A stretch of 64,000 bases of DNA from Vreelandella salicampi (GTDB lineage Bacteria; Pseudomonadota; Gammaproteobacteria; Pseudomonadales; Halomonadaceae): positions 1 to 64,000 of the forward strand of contig NZ_JACCDF010000007.1 of NCBI RefSeq assembly GCF_013415105.1, given 5' to 3'. The position numbers were made by a program, and so were the translations under genes. This document shows positions 43,900-54,518 of this stretch, piece by piece. The notes beneath the pieces are model-generated. The model was not told where the DNA came from. It saw nothing but the letters and a program-made list of their open reading frames with translations, and ran no database searches. How positions within the stretch are numbered: the stretch's first letter is position 1; every line of letters begins with the position of its first letter.

Positions 43900-46800
43900 T
43901 TAACTGTTACCACAACGGCTTGACATTAATTGCGTGTAATCGTCCAAGGTGAGCGGGCGAGATAGCAGATAGCCTTGGACATAATCGCAGCCATTGTGAG
44001 CTAACCACGCAAGCTGTGCCGGGGTTTCCACGCCCTCGCCCACGGTGCGAATTTTGAGCGCTTTTGCCATCCCCAGAATCGCCATCGCAATCGCTTGATC
44101 GCTCTCATCATCGCCACCGAGGCCATCCACAAAGCTTTTATCGATTTTTAACTCCGCCAGTGGCATTCGCTTTAAATAGGCAAGCGATGAGTAGCCGGTG
44201 CCAAAATCATCAACCGCCAGTTTGATCCCGGCTTCGCGCAGCTTCTCAATATTCCCCAGGGCCGAGCTTGAGCGGTCCACCAGCGTGCTTTCGGTAATTT
44301 CGACTTGAATTAACCTATGCGGCACGCGGTACTGCTTTAAGATACTAAACAAATGCGCGACAAAACGCTCCTCCTGAAAGCTGCGTGCGGAGACGTTCAT
44401 GGCAACAGGCGATGGCTTCAACCCTTGGGTAATCCATTCGGCAAGCTGGCGTATCAACATCAGCGCCACGTAGCGATCCAGCTCTAAAATCAAACCGGTG
44501 GCTTCCGCGACGGGGATAAAATCTGCCGGACTTACCTTGCCAAGGTCAGGGTCTTCCCAACGCAATAGCGCTTCAGCGCCCACGAGCTTGCTCGGGTTAG
44601 CGCTTTCAAACTTCGGCTGATACACCAGCGCCAGCCGCTCCTGCTCCATGCCTTGGCGCAGCCCCTGTTCGATTGCCACGTCACGCATTAGCTGTTCTTG
44701 CAGCTCCGGTTTGAATAGCTCAAACCGGTCGCGGCCGTTTTCTTTGGCGCGGTACATGGCGGTATCCGCGGCTTTGGTCAAGCCAGCGGCGTTGTCACTA
44801 TCCACTGGGCAGAACGCCAAACCGATGCTCGCGGTCACAAACAGCGAATGCCGACGCACCTCGAACGGGCGAGCCAGCGACTCAACAATACGTTTGGCTA
44901 CCTGCTCGGCACCCTCAATAGTGGTATCGACCAGAATAACGGTAAACTCATCGCCGCCGAGACGAGCGACGGTATCCAGCTCCCGCACTAACTCGCGCAA
45001 CCGCGCCGCCACCTGTATCAACAGCTCATCGCCCACGTCGTGACCGAGGGTATCGTTGATGGTCTTGAAGTTATCTAAATCCAAAAACATCAGCGCACTC
45101 GGCTGCTGGGAGCGCCGGGCATTGGCAATCGCCAGCTGCAAGCGGTCTTGAAACAGCGTGCGGTTAGGTAAATCGGTGAGCGCATCGTGTGTCGCCAGGT
45201 ACTCGGCGTAACGCTGCGACTCTTTGATGTGGGTAATATCCGAAAACACCGCCACGTAGAGCTTCTCATCGTAGCGATCGGGCGCAATACCGTTAAGCGT
45301 TAGCCATTGGGAGAAAAACTCACCGTCGCGTCGTTGATTCAACACCTCCCCTTGCCAAAAGCCATGCTTGTTCACCACGTCCCAGATGACATCACAACTC
45401 GTTTCATCGTCAGCGCTTTCATCCTGAAGACCGTCACCATGACGATTTATATCGCGACGCTGGCGTCTAGTCATATCCGTCGCGTGAACGTCACTAACTG
45501 ACTCCCCCTGCACCGTGCTATTAGGTTCAGCGTATAAAAACGTAGCGGCGGGTTTTTCCATCACATCTTCTGCAGAAAAGCCGGTAATCCGCGAGAAAGC
45601 CGCATTGACCGATTGCACCTGCCCGCGGGAATTAATGACCATGATCGCTTCGCCCGCTTGCTCATAGACTTTGGCGGCCACCTGCATTTCCCGCTCGGCA
45701 AGCTTACGCTTGGTGATATCTTCCGCTTCGGTCAAAATCAGTTGAGGGAGGCCTTGGGCATCGCGCAGCAACTGATGCGTCGTCGAAAAGATTTGCTGCT
45801 CGCCGCGCTCATCGATGAGGGCGTGTTCGGCTTCCACCGTTTTTTGATAGCGCAGCGCTTCTAAGTCCCGCGTCCATACCGAGCCGGCGTAATCTTCGGG
45901 GAACACCTCGAAAGGGTTCTTTCCGATAAGATCCTCCTCTTTTAACCCGAACGCTTTGAGAAACGTCGGGTTGGCAAACGTATAACACCCATTTAGGTCT
46001 TTTAGCGCGAGCATAATGGTGGTGTTTTCCATCAGCGCGTGTAGCTGCGCTTCAAACTGTTTGAGCTTGGCCTGGGTTTGGCTTAAATCCGTGATGTCCA
46101 TCAGCGTGACGACTAAGAGTTCCACGCTGCCCTCGCGGCTAATCCCCGGGGTGACGACCCGCTGCAGCAAGCGACCGTCAAAATCGACGGCTTGCTCTTC
46201 GGGCATGCCTTGGCTCATGACACGCGATAAAATCGTGCCGATATCGCCTAGGGCGTCAGGCAACCTCAATCCGCTTACATGCCGATTTAGCGCCGTCGGG
46301 CGAAAATTAAAGTAGCGAGCGGCAGGGGCGTTATAGCGCTTTAAGCAACAATTGGTATCAAACACCAGCAGGGGAAACTCTAACGAGTCGTAAAGATAAA
46401 CGTACTCTTCATTGAGCGCCGAGAGCTCGGCAGATTTAACACTTAATTCATCGTTGAGACTGATTAACTCTTCATTGCTCGCCTGCAGCTCTTCATTGGC
46501 GGCTTCCATCTCTTCATTGGTAGCCTGGAGCTCTTCGTTTGAAGCTTGCGCTTCTTCATTTAACGACTGCATCTCTTGGTTAGCCGTCGCGAGCTCCTGA
46601 ATCACCGATTGCAGATGCTCGCGGGTGGCGGCTAGCTCATCTTCTACACTGGCGCCCGCAGCGAGACTTGGTGGTTCGACTAACGGCTCAACACCCCTTT
46701 CAAGCGCGGGCGGCTCTCGCTCGGGCTGTTGGCTATCTTTCTCGCGTCTAACCCGCCGCGTCGTTGGGGTGGGCGATTGGCTTTTCTGGACGAGTTCGTG

Positions 46801-48195
46801 GCTATCGCCTTGCTTGCGAAAAATACGCTCGCGTCGATTTAGCGGCGTGAAAAGCGACTCGGCCTGGCTAATGCTTTCTGAGCGGCCTAAAAACAGCACC
46901 CCATTAGGGAGCAGGCCAAAGTGAAAACGCTGCAACACTTTGGCCTGCAGCTCGCTATCAAAATAAATTAAAACGTTACGGCAGGTGACCAAATTTAAGC
47001 GTAGAAACGGCGGGTCGCTCACCAGATTGTGCTTGGCGAACACAACCATATCTCGCAGCGTTTTTCCCACCTCAAAGCCTGTCTCATTGGCCGTAAAGTA
47101 GCGTTCAATTAATGCCTGCGGCAACGCTTCAAGCGCAGGGCCTACATAATAACCACGCCGCGCGATCTCTAGCACATTGTCGTCAATATCGGTGGCAAAC
47201 ACCTGCACGATGCTAGGGCTTTTTTGTTGGCGCTTTGCCTCGACCAACAAAATAGCGATCGAGTACGCCTCTTCCCCCGTGGCACAGCCAGCCACCCAAA
47301 CGCGAATGGCATTACCGTCGGCTTCTTTGACAATCGCGTAGATGGCTTTTTCTAGCGCCTCAAACGCCTCCTTATCGCGGAAAAACGCCGTCACAGAGAT
47401 CAAGATATCGCGTGCTAAAAGATTAAGTTCAACAGGGTCGTTTTCCACTAGATTAAGGTATTCCGTCATATCCACTTGTTGAGTGGCTACCAAACGGCGT
47501 CGAATACGTCGGTTAAGGGTTCCCGGTTTATAGCCGGAAAAATCCCACTGAAGGTGCTCCTTCAATAGCTCTAGCAGCCGTTCGGGCACCTCCGGCGGGT
47601 TGCCCTCAAGGCTTGTCTGTTCCACGCGCACCAATTCAGTTAAGCGTAGGGCGATGTCACCAGGCGCCAGCACGGAATCCCCTATGCCGGCATCCAGAGC
47701 GGACTGTGGCATACCGGTATACTTAGCCGAGTCGGGTGTCTGCACAAAGGCGACCCCGCCGGCGGCTAAAATCTCCCGTAAGCCGGCGGTGCCGTCTGAG
47801 CCGGTTCCGGAGAGCACAATCCCTACAGCGGCCTCTTTGGCATCAGCAGCCAGCGAGATAAAAAAATCGTTAATCGAGGGTTTCGGCATCACGTCGGGAT
47901 TAGCCGGCGCGGTGTGCAACATGCCGTCTTTCATCGTGGCGTTGGTATCGGCTGGCACCACGTAAATCACCCCCGCCTCGGGTGCTTCCTGGTGGGTGAA
48001 GCGCTTCACTTTTAAACGCGTTTCACGACTTAAAATATCCACCAGCATGCTTTTATGCGCCGGTGAAACGTGCTGTAGCACAACGTAGGCAATCGGCAGT
48101 TCAGGGTCGAGGGGGCGTATCAGTTGGGTAATCGCTTCTAGTCCCCCGGCGGAGGCCCCTACTCCCACCACGATAGGCGGCACCGAAACACTCAT
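43900..48195 (-). CDS. CheB-CheR-PAS-GGDEF-EAL hybrid signalling protein
   Basis: Soluble giant of 1431 residues. CheB methylesterase (about 5-185; Ser15 in VGASAGG, His42 in LQHVSP, aspartate in GSDGTAG); CheR methyltransferase (about 200-470; AGCATGEEAYS for SAM, TCRNVLIYFD); a long Asn/Glu-rich coiled coil (about 545-625); three PAS domains (about 630-730, 760-875, 880-1005); GGDEF (about 1010-1170, intact GGDEF with RELD inhibitory site); EAL (about 1185-1425, EALLRW, ITES, DDFGTG, GEGVE). Both c-di-GMP activities look possible. The ATG after AAGGA is used. Heads the operon with bphP and bphO. CheB-CheR-PAS fusions are known; adding GGDEF-EAL and a phytochrome neighbour is unusual. Confidence 0.93.
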   Translation of the reverse strand: MSVSVPPIVVGVGASAGGLEAITQLIRPLDPELPIAYVVLQHVSPAHKSMLVDILSRETRLKVKRFTHQEAPEAGVIYVVPADTNATMKDGMLHTAPANPDVMPKPSINDFFISLAADAKEAAVGIVLSGTGSDGTAGLREILAAGGVAFVQTPDSAKYTGMPQSALDAGIGDSVLAPGDIALRLTELVRVEQTSLEGNPPEVPERLLELLKEHLQWDFSGYKPGTLNRRIRRRLVATQQVDMTEYLNLVENDPVELNLLARDILISVTAFFRDKEAFEALEKAIYAIVKEADGNAIRVWVAGCATGEEAYSIAILLVEAKRQQKSPSIVQVFATDIDDNVLEIARRGYYVGPALEALPQALIERYFTANETGFEVGKTLRDMVVFAKHNLVSDPPFLRLNLVTCRNVLIYFDSELQAKVLQRFHFGLLPNGVLFLGRSESISQAESLFTPLNRRERIFRKQGDSHELVQKSQSPTPTTRRVRREKDSQQPEREPPALERGVEPLVEPPSLAAGASVEDELAATREHLQSVIQELATANQEMQSLNEEAQASNEELQATNEEMEAANEELQASNEELISLNDELSVKSAELSALNEEYVYLYDSLEFPLLVFDTNCCLKRYNAPAARYFNFRPTALNRHVSGLRLPDALGDIGTILSRVMSQGMPEEQAVDFDGRLLQRVVTPGISREGSVELLVVTLMDITDLSQTQAKLKQFEAQLHALMENTTIMLALKDLNGCYTFANPTFLKAFGLKEEDLIGKNPFEVFPEDYAGSVWTRDLEALRYQKTVEAEHALIDERGEQQIFSTTHQLLRDAQGLPQLILTEAEDITKRKLAEREMQVAAKVYEQAGEAIMVINSRGQVQSVNAAFSRITGFSAEDVMEKPAATFLYAEPNSTVQGESVSDVHATDMTRRQRRDINRHGDGLQDESADDETSCDVIWDVVNKHGFWQGEVLNQRRDGEFFSQWLTLNGIAPDRYDEKLYVAVFSDITHIKESQRYAEYLATHDALTDLPNRTLFQDRLQLAIANARRSQQPSALMFLDLDNFKTINDTLGHDVGDELLIQVAARLRELVRELDTVARLGGDEFTVILVDTTIEGAEQVAKRIVESLARPFEVRRHSLFVTASIGLAFCPVDSDNAAGLTKAADTAMYRAKENGRDRFELFKPELQEQLMRDVAIEQGLRQGMEQERLALVYQPKFESANPSKLVGAEALLRWEDPDLGKVSPADFIPVAEATGLILELDRYVALMLIRQLAEWITQGLKPSPVAMNVSARSFQEERFVAHLFSILKQYRVPHRLIQVEITESTLVDRSSSALGNIEKLREAGIKLAVDDFGTGYSSLAYLKRMPLAELKIDKSFVDGLGGDDESDQAIAMAILGMAKALKIRTVGEGVETPAQLAWLAHNGCDYVQGYLLSRPLTLDDYTQLMSSRCGNS

Positions 48196-48313
48196 CAGCA
48201 ATCCTTGAGGTAGTTAACGCAGCCCAGCGGCCACTGATTTTTCATTAGCTATATTAGCAGGGCAGTTTACCTAGGCTTTGCACCATAAGACACGTTTGCA
48301 GACACTCCAATCG

Positions 48314-48341
48314 CATACGCCCGCACGAAGGCGGGCGTATG
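48314..48341 (-). terminator. Hairpin between the MCP and the CheB-CheR gene
   Basis: CATACGCCCGC / GCGGGCGTATG is a perfect 11-bp stem, 37 bp past the MCP stop. There is no T-run. It probably ends most MCP transcripts; the remaining 182-bp gap shows no other clear element. Confidence 0.55.
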
Positions 48342-48377
48342 ACACAGCATACTTAATGAGCTAAGTTGAAATATCCG

Positions 48378-49850
48378 CTAGGAAGATGGCAAGAGTCGAT
48401 TAGGCGACGAACCCGAGGGCAGAGTGAATCCGCTGACCGCACGCACCAGGGTATTGGCGGTAACGGAGAGCTGTTCCGCCATCTGATGGGCTTCATTCAC
48501 TGCTTCACGCGAGAGATCCAGCGCGTTATGAATTTCGGTCACACTTTGTTCCAACTCTTCTATGCCTTGGTGTTGCTGCTGCACGGCGTTATCCATACTG
48601 CTCAACCGCTCGGCGACTTGCTCGAAGCCTTTCACCAGTGACTGATTCGTTTCACCCACTTTGGCGGTTTGCGCTACGCCCTGTTTCACTTGGTCGGTGG
48701 TGGCATTAATGGTGGTACGGATACGCGCAGCGGTTTCTTGGGTGTTGCCAGCGAGCTTACGCACTTCCGTCGCCACTACGGCAAAACCACGCCCGTGCTC
48801 GCCGGCACGTGCCGCCTCAACCGAGGCATTCAGGGCCAGTAAGTTGGTTTGGAACGTGATGTTATCAATTTCGCCCAGCATATCGGCGATTTGGCTCGCT
48901 TGCTCATTAAGCGACTGCATCATTTCGCGCATAGCCGCCACCTGCTCACCACTCTCACGAGCGACTTGCTCGGCCTCATTGGCGAGATGACGCACACTTT
49001 GCGATTCTTCTGCTGTTTCACGGGTGGTCGCGGCAAGCTCGGTTGCGCTCGCAGAAATTCGCTCAATCTGACTATTATTCCGCGCTGTTTGCTCGCGTAG
49101 CTGCTCTTGGGAGCGAAAAAGCTGCTGGCTAAAGCCAGTGACATCGTCGGCAGCAGTTTGCGTATCTCGCAGGCTCTGAGCCACCTGGTCACGCATCGTC
49201 GCCACTGCGGCCACCGCCGGTAGGCGCTGTTCAGCCGCCGAGAACGCCATATCCAATTTGCCGCTACCTGCTTCATGGGCAAAACGGCTAACGTGGAGCC
49301 CTTCCGCCACCATTTGGGCCAGTACTTTGGCTAAGTAGCCCAATATCACCACTTGTACTACCACTGCACCTCCATGCATCAGCAAACATGCCACAAGCTC
49401 CGCTACACCGTGAACATCCGTGCCCATGCCCATCATGCTGCTATATAGGTCGACATAACCTAAGTGCTGCAACCAAGTAAACAGCGCGTGATGCAGTGCA
49501 ATCACCCCACCACCAACAAGAATAACGCGCCAATCGCTATACAGAATCAGCGCTGATAGCAGGATAAAAATACCAAAGTGAGCCTCAATCAAACCACCAC
49601 TTTGCTCGATCAACACCGCCGACCAGCCCATCATGACGGCCGCTTTAATAAAGCCATTAACGATATGCCCTGGGAAACGGTATTGCACTGCATACGCTAG
49701 CAAGCATGTCACTGCCCCATAGAGCACCGCCAACCACAGCGTTTGGGTAAAAAATCCAACTACCACGCACAGGGCAAAAATTCCCCCTATAGGCAGCCAC
49801 ATCAGCCGGTCGGTCTTAGCCGTGTGACGTGAAAAAAGAGCGTTTGGCAT
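48378..49850 (-). CDS. Methyl-accepting chemotaxis protein with six-TM histidine-bearing sensor domain
   Basis: Chemoreceptor of 490 residues without a periplasmic domain. The N-terminal part (residues 15-175) has six hydrophobic segments. These carry histidines inside or next to the membrane: IEAHFGIF (His91), ALHHALF (His120-121) and LLMHGG (His159). The cytoplasmic signalling domain follows with the [20 protein letters not shown] hairpin tip. The histidine pattern suggests a bound metal or heme sensing something in the membrane, but this is not shown. The ATG after GAGGAA is used. It diverges from the LOV gene. Confidence 0.92.
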   Translation of the reverse strand: MPNALFSRHTAKTDRLMWLPIGGIFALCVVVGFFTQTLWLAVLYGAVTCLLAYAVQYRFPGHIVNGFIKAAVMMGWSAVLIEQSGGLIEAHFGIFILLSALILYSDWRVILVGGGVIALHHALFTWLQHLGYVDLYSSMMGMGTDVHGVAELVACLLMHGGAVVVQVVILGYLAKVLAQMVAEGLHVSRFAHEAGSGKLDMAFSAAEQRLPAVAAVATMRDQVAQSLRDTQTAADDVTGFSQQLFRSQEQLREQTARNNSQIERISASATELAATTRETAEESQSVRHLANEAEQVARESGEQVAAMREMMQSLNEQASQIADMLGEIDNITFQTNLLALNASVEAARAGEHGRGFAVVATEVRKLAGNTQETAARIRTTINATTDQVKQGVAQTAKVGETNQSLVKGFEQVAERLSSMDNAVQQQHQGIEELEQSVTEIHNALDLSREAVNEAHQMAEQLSVTANTLVRAVSGFTLPSGSSPNRLLPSS

Positions 49851-50082
49851 AAGGTTCCTCAAAAACAAATAGCCTTCACGGCCGATGACGCACAGATGGC
49901 CATATCGGTGCAGGTATATTCCGGGCTAGGAATGTAGAAATTATGTGCACCATTATCAACGTTTTTTGTTACATCATTAGAAATTTTTAACACTATTGTC
50001 ACACGGCAATTCAACGTAGCGTAGCGCTGGGTATTAGCGTTCGATAGTCGTAGCTTATGGCTTCGTAAGTTAGCTCCTACTT

Positions 50083-52533
50083 ATGTTACAACCGATATCT
50101 TCCGACTTACCAAGTGATTTAACTTTGATGAAAGCCAATATCCGTCAAATCGTCCTACTCGTGGCGGTCGTTATTACGCTAGCCCTTAGCAGCGTTGCAG
50201 GCATGATGGTTGGCGGCGTTGGCCTGATGGGCAGCATGACATTAAGCGCGGCATGGGTTCTCCTTGGCGGCATGGGGTTGGCCATGATCATGACAAAACA
50301 TAGCACGCACACTCGTGAGCTATCCCTTGCCAAACGCCAGCTAGAAAATCAAAACCGCCTGCAGGCGTTGATTGTCCGAGGCGCGCCTTATCGCACCATC
50401 CTGGAGCAAATATGCCAGTTCCTTGAGCAGCAAATTCCCGATGTGCACGTCATTATCTGGAGTTCACGCACAGGCGATACAAGCGGTGAGCTCATCACGC
50501 TAAACGCCACCAAAGCGCTACTTCAAAGCGCTGATTTCCGGGCGCAGGTAAAAACCCTCGCCCAGCGCGGGATTGATCCGTTTTACCCGGTGTTCAAGGC
50601 TACTTGCTTAGCTGATATAGACTCTGAAACGCCGCTTTCTCAACCGCTCTGCCAAACACTTTACCGGCACGGGTATCAATCCGCCTACGCGGTCCCGCTT
50701 GATGCCGCTCGCCCAGATGAACTCGGCGCGTTACTCCTCCTATGCCCAACACCGGGAGAGCCATCAGAAGCGCAGCAGCTAACCATCGCTAACGCGTCGC
50801 GTCTTACGCGGCTCGCGCTGGAGCGCCATCAAAGCGAAGCACAGCTACATATTTTTGAGCGCAGTCTAGAGGCTAGCAGCAACGGCGTTTTAATCGCTGA
50901 AGCAAATCAAGCGGATATGCCCATTTTGTACGCTAACCCAGCGTTTACGCAGATGACCGGCTACAGCATGGATGAGGTAAAAGGCCGAAATTGCCGTTTT
51001 TTACAAGGGCCCGATACCCACCCATCGCAAATCCAACAGATGCGCCAAGCGCTGAACGAAGGGCGCGATATCAACCTGACCGTGCGCAACTACCGCAAAG
51101 ATGGCCGTCCCTTCTGGAACCATGTATTTATTTCCCCCGTACGATCAAGCATTGGGCAAATCACCCACTTTGTCGGCATTTTGAATGACATCTCCGAGCG
51201 CAAAAACCACGAAAACCAGCTCGCGTTTCATGCCACGCATGATGCGCTGACGGGGTTAGGTAACCGCGCCCTATTTGAAGACCATCTTCACCACGATGTT
51301 GAACTCGCCAAACGCCACCAACAGCAAATTGCCGTGCTGTTTATCGACTTAGACGAATTCAAACCGATTAACGATACACTCGGTCACACAGTGGGTGACC
51401 GCGTGTTGATCAACGTGGCAAAACGCCTTGAAGCCACTATTCGCCCGTCGGATACCCTGTGCCGTTTTGGCGGCGATGAGTTTGTACTGTTGTTGCCCGA
51501 TTTAGTCGACCTCAAACAAGCCGAAGCGATCGCCGAACGCGTGATCAATGCCCTTGAACAGCCCTTCTGTATTGACGAACATGAGCTGCATCTATCGGCA
51601 AGCATCGGCATTGCCTTAAATGATGAGCACCTACAAAACCCTAGCGAACTCATCCAACACGCTGATATGGCGATGTACAAAGCGAAAAAGCAGGGGCGTA
51701 ATGCCATACAAACGTTCACCCACGATATCAACGCCAAGCTGACGCAACGGCTAATGCTGCGCAATGACCTTCAAGACGCGATCAAGCAAGAGCAGTTTAG
51801 CCTCCACTATCAACCCCTTATTAAGCACGACGGCACAATAAAAGGCTTTGAGGCGCTGCTGCGTTGGCAGCATCCGGCCAAAGGCTTTATATCACCGGGC
51901 CGTTTTATTCCAATCGCTGAACAGACCGGGCTAATTATCGCCCTTGGCCAGTGGGTGATGGAGCAAGCTGCTCGAGACTTGCTCGCGCTTTCGGCGTTAC
52001 TCCCCAGTGACTGCCTTATATCGATTAACCTTTCGCCGCTACAGTTTCATCGCGCCAACTTTCTGCAAGTACTCGCCGACACGCTGGCAGCCACTGGCCT
52101 TCCCGCCTCGCGCTTGGAGCTCGAACTCACCGAAGGCGTGCTGATGAACGACACTGAGGGCGCGATAACACGGCTACATGCGCTGCGCAAGATGGGCGTT
52201 CGTGTGGCCATCGACGATTTCGGTACCGGCTTTTCAAGCCTTAGCTACCTGCGCCATCTACCCGTCGATACGCTGAAAATTGATCGCAGCTTTATTACGC
52301 ACCTCCCCGAAAACCGCAAAGACACTGCCGTCGTTAGCGGCATAATTGACCTTGCCCATCACCTTGAACTCACCGTAGTGGCGGAAGGCATTGAAACACA
52401 GGAGCAACACCAAGCACTCGCCGCTCTCGATTGCGATGTATTTCAAGGCTACCTACTCGCCCGCCCGATGCCTTTTACCGCCGTAGTCGATTGGCTTAAA
52501 TCACGCAAGCCACTTTTCGCCGATCTTACATAA
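50083..52533 (+). CDS. LOV-GGDEF-EAL blue-light c-di-GMP protein
   Basis: Membrane-anchored protein of 816 residues: two TM segments (about 21-44 and 48-70), GAF-like domain (about 95-245), LOV domain (about 263-372), GGDEF (about 380-545; intact GGDEF at 463-467 and RPSD at 454-457) and EAL (about 555-805; EAL at 590-592, ELTEG, DDFGTG). The LOV signature GRNCRFLQ is complete, with the photo-adduct cysteine at 304 and the FMN-contacting asparagines in RNYRKDG and FWNHV. Blue light would form a flavin-cysteinyl adduct and change c-di-GMP turnover. No strong ribosome site before the ATG; a second ATG is 15 codons in. Diverges from the six-TM MCP. Confidence 0.94.
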   Translation: MLQPISSDLPSDLTLMKANIRQIVLLVAVVITLALSSVAGMMVGGVGLMGSMTLSAAWVLLGGMGLAMIMTKHSTHTRELSLAKRQLENQNRLQALIVRGAPYRTILEQICQFLEQQIPDVHVIIWSSRTGDTSGELITLNATKALLQSADFRAQVKTLAQRGIDPFYPVFKATCLADIDSETPLSQPLCQTLYRHGYQSAYAVPLDAARPDELGALLLLCPTPGEPSEAQQLTIANASRLTRLALERHQSEAQLHIFERSLEASSNGVLIAEANQADMPILYANPAFTQMTGYSMDEVKGRNCRFLQGPDTHPSQIQQMRQALNEGRDINLTVRNYRKDGRPFWNHVFISPVRSSIGQITHFVGILNDISERKNHENQLAFHATHDALTGLGNRALFEDHLHHDVELAKRHQQQIAVLFIDLDEFKPINDTLGHTVGDRVLINVAKRLEATIRPSDTLCRFGGDEFVLLLPDLVDLKQAEAIAERVINALEQPFCIDEHELHLSASIGIALNDEHLQNPSELIQHADMAMYKAKKQGRNAIQTFTHDINAKLTQRLMLRNDLQDAIKQEQFSLHYQPLIKHDGTIKGFEALLRWQHPAKGFISPGRFIPIAEQTGLIIALGQWVMEQAARDLLALSALLPSDCLISINLSPLQFHRANFLQVLADTLAATGLPASRLELELTEGVLMNDTEGAITRLHALRKMGVRVAIDDFGTGFSSLSYLRHLPVDTLKIDRSFITHLPENRKDTAVVSGIIDLAHHLELTVVAEGIETQEQHQALAALDCDVFQGYLLARPMPFTAVVDWLKSRKPLFADLT

Positions 52534-52661
52534 CCTTTATCTACCTCAATTATCGTGTAATTTATTAATAATAAAGATTGCCTTTTGTATCAGGCAAGTA
52601 ATACAATTAGTTGGACAACGACATCATCCTCCCTAAAAAATGTACAAGATAGGAGATTAGA

Positions 52662-54416
52662 ATGCGCGATAACGGACCGGTAACTCAACGGGAGTATGTC
52701 CTGGACGACGGCGACGTTCTAATTTCAAAAACCGATAGCCAAAGCCATATTCTTTACGCTAATCAAACGTTTATTAATGTCAGCGGGTTCAGCTATGATG
52801 AGCTTTATTACTCGCCGCACAATATCGTCCGCCACCCAGACATGCCGGAAGTGGTTTTTAAGGATATGTGGCAAGACTTGCAGGCGGGCAAATACTGGAC
52901 AGGTTTAGTCAAAAACCGACGTAAAAACGGCGACCACTATTGGGTGCGAGCCAATGTGGTCCCCATCCGCGAAGGCAACAAGGTGACCGGCTTTTGCTCC
53001 ATTCGTGTTAAACCGAACAGCCAAGAAGTGGCGCATGCCGAAGAGGTATACCGCGATATTCGCGAGCAAGGCGGGCGCTACGAAGTTAAACACGGCGTCG
53101 CATATCGCCGCTCTCTACGCCGATTAATGCCGATCAACTTTAAGAGCATGCGCGTCAAGTCCGCTTTCGCCGCCATTTTCGGGTTCGGCCTTTTCAGCGG
53201 GTTAGGCATTGCCGCTTCTATCACGCTATCCCAACTCGCACCACAAAGCAGCGCAAGTATGACGTTCCTTGCGCTTAGTTTGGTGGGTGGAGTAGGCATT
53301 GGGGCATGGCAATTGTTTAGCGGCTTGCGCAACCGGCGTTTCATGTACAAATCCAACGACTTTGCGCTACAGCTAGCAGCTGGCAATTTAGAAGCCACTG
53401 TACCCCACATGGGTAAAAGGGAGATGGATAACGCCTTAGGCACCATGAACTTTATGCGCCGCTCGCTTGAAGCGCTGATTGGCGACCTAAATACTCGCGT
53501 TGATCTTGTCCGCCCTGCCGTTGCCAGCATCTCAAAGGGCAACGATGACATGGCCGCCCGCCTAGAGCAGCAAGCAACGGCAGTGCAGCAAACGGCGGCA
53601 AGCGCAGAAGAAATCTCCTCTACGGTGGCGCAAAGTGCCGACAACGCGACCCTGGCCAGCAACGCCTCTGTTGGCAACGTTAATGAAGTCGACCATACCA
53701 GCCAAGTGATGGGCAAACTTGCTAACGCGATGGAGGAGATAACTCAGCACGCCAATAATATGGCTGGCATTGTCAGCACTATCGACACGATTGCGTTTCA
53801 AACCAATATCCTGGCACTCAATGCCTCGGTCGAGGCGGCCCGCGCCGGCGAGCACGGGCGCGGCTTTGCGGTGGTCGCAGATGAAGTGCGCAAACTTGCC
53901 AGCCAATCTGCCAATGCGGCGAAGCAAGTGCAGGAGTTGATTGATCAGGCGCGCAAGAGCATTCATGGCGGCCAGGCACAAGCGCATGAAGCCACCGACG
54001 CCATGGAAAAAATCCGCTCGGCGAGCCACCGGGTTAATGATCTTATGGGGGAAATTACTGCGGCCACTCACGAGCAGAGTCAAGGCATTAGCCAGATCAG
54101 TAGCGCCATTAACGACATTGACCAAAGCACTCAATCCAGCGCTGCTAGCATGAGCACCTACAAAGATGCCACCAACGAGCTTGCCGAACAGATCCGTGGA
54201 CTCTCGCATAGTGCCATGGCGTTTCTCAGCGATCGAGAACGCCATGCATTCAACCAAGCACTACCTAGCGCCGATGCAAAGGTAGCGCTTCCGCGCGGTA
54301 AGTCGTCTCAGCAGCAATCTAATGTGCCAACCCCAACCAACCACTTGCCACGGGAAGCTCCTAAATCCCACCGTTTAGGCCGAGACGCTCCCGAAGATGA
54401 ATGGACCGAGTTTTAA
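52662..54416 (+). CDS. aer: Aer-type aerotaxis receptor (PAS chemoreceptor)
   Basis: Chemoreceptor of 584 residues with an N-terminal cytoplasmic PAS (about 15-115) very like E. coli Aer: [33 protein letters not shown]. These residues bind FAD and sense redox or oxygen. Two TM segments (about 163-188 and 196-220) form a hairpin anchor. A HAMP-like linker and signalling domain with the standard tip follow. The ATG is preceded by TAGGAGA. It sits 128 bp behind the LOV gene in the same direction; a TTGCCT/AGGCAA repeat lies between. Confidence 0.93.
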   Translation: MRDNGPVTQREYVLDDGDVLISKTDSQSHILYANQTFINVSGFSYDELYYSPHNIVRHPDMPEVVFKDMWQDLQAGKYWTGLVKNRRKNGDHYWVRANVVPIREGNKVTGFCSIRVKPNSQEVAHAEEVYRDIREQGGRYEVKHGVAYRRSLRRLMPINFKSMRVKSAFAAIFGFGLFSGLGIAASITLSQLAPQSSASMTFLALSLVGGVGIGAWQLFSGLRNRRFMYKSNDFALQLAAGNLEATVPHMGKREMDNALGTMNFMRRSLEALIGDLNTRVDLVRPAVASISKGNDDMAARLEQQATAVQQTAASAEEISSTVAQSADNATLASNASVGNVNEVDHTSQVMGKLANAMEEITQHANNMAGIVSTIDTIAFQTNILALNASVEAARAGEHGRGFAVVADEVRKLASQSANAAKQVQELIDQARKSIHGGQAQAHEATDAMEKIRSASHRVNDLMGEITAATHEQSQGISQISSAINDIDQSTQSSAASMSTYKDATNELAEQIRGLSHSAMAFLSDRERHAFNQALPSADAKVALPRGKSSQQQSNVPTPTNHLPREAPKSHRLGRDAPEDEWTEF

Positions 54417-54482
54417 ACAACATAAAAGAAAACGTTTCGTGGTGCTGCCAAGCGCCCTCTCCCCGGAAATGAAGAGAAGACA

Positions 54483-54518
54483 AGCGCCTAGCCAATGTAA
54501 GTGAAATGGCTTAGCGCT
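54483..54518. terminator. Hairpin between convergent aer and fnr-like genes
   Basis: AGCGCCTAGCCA and TGGCTTAGCGCT pair in 10 of 12 positions around a 12-nt loop. It overlaps the last codons of the fnr-like gene and lies 67 bp past aer, so it may serve both. No T-run. Confidence 0.45.

Noticed and set aside
52573-52605. TAAAG followed by a FliA-like -10 before aer
   Set aside because: The -10 half matches GCCGATAA poorly at any allowed spacing.
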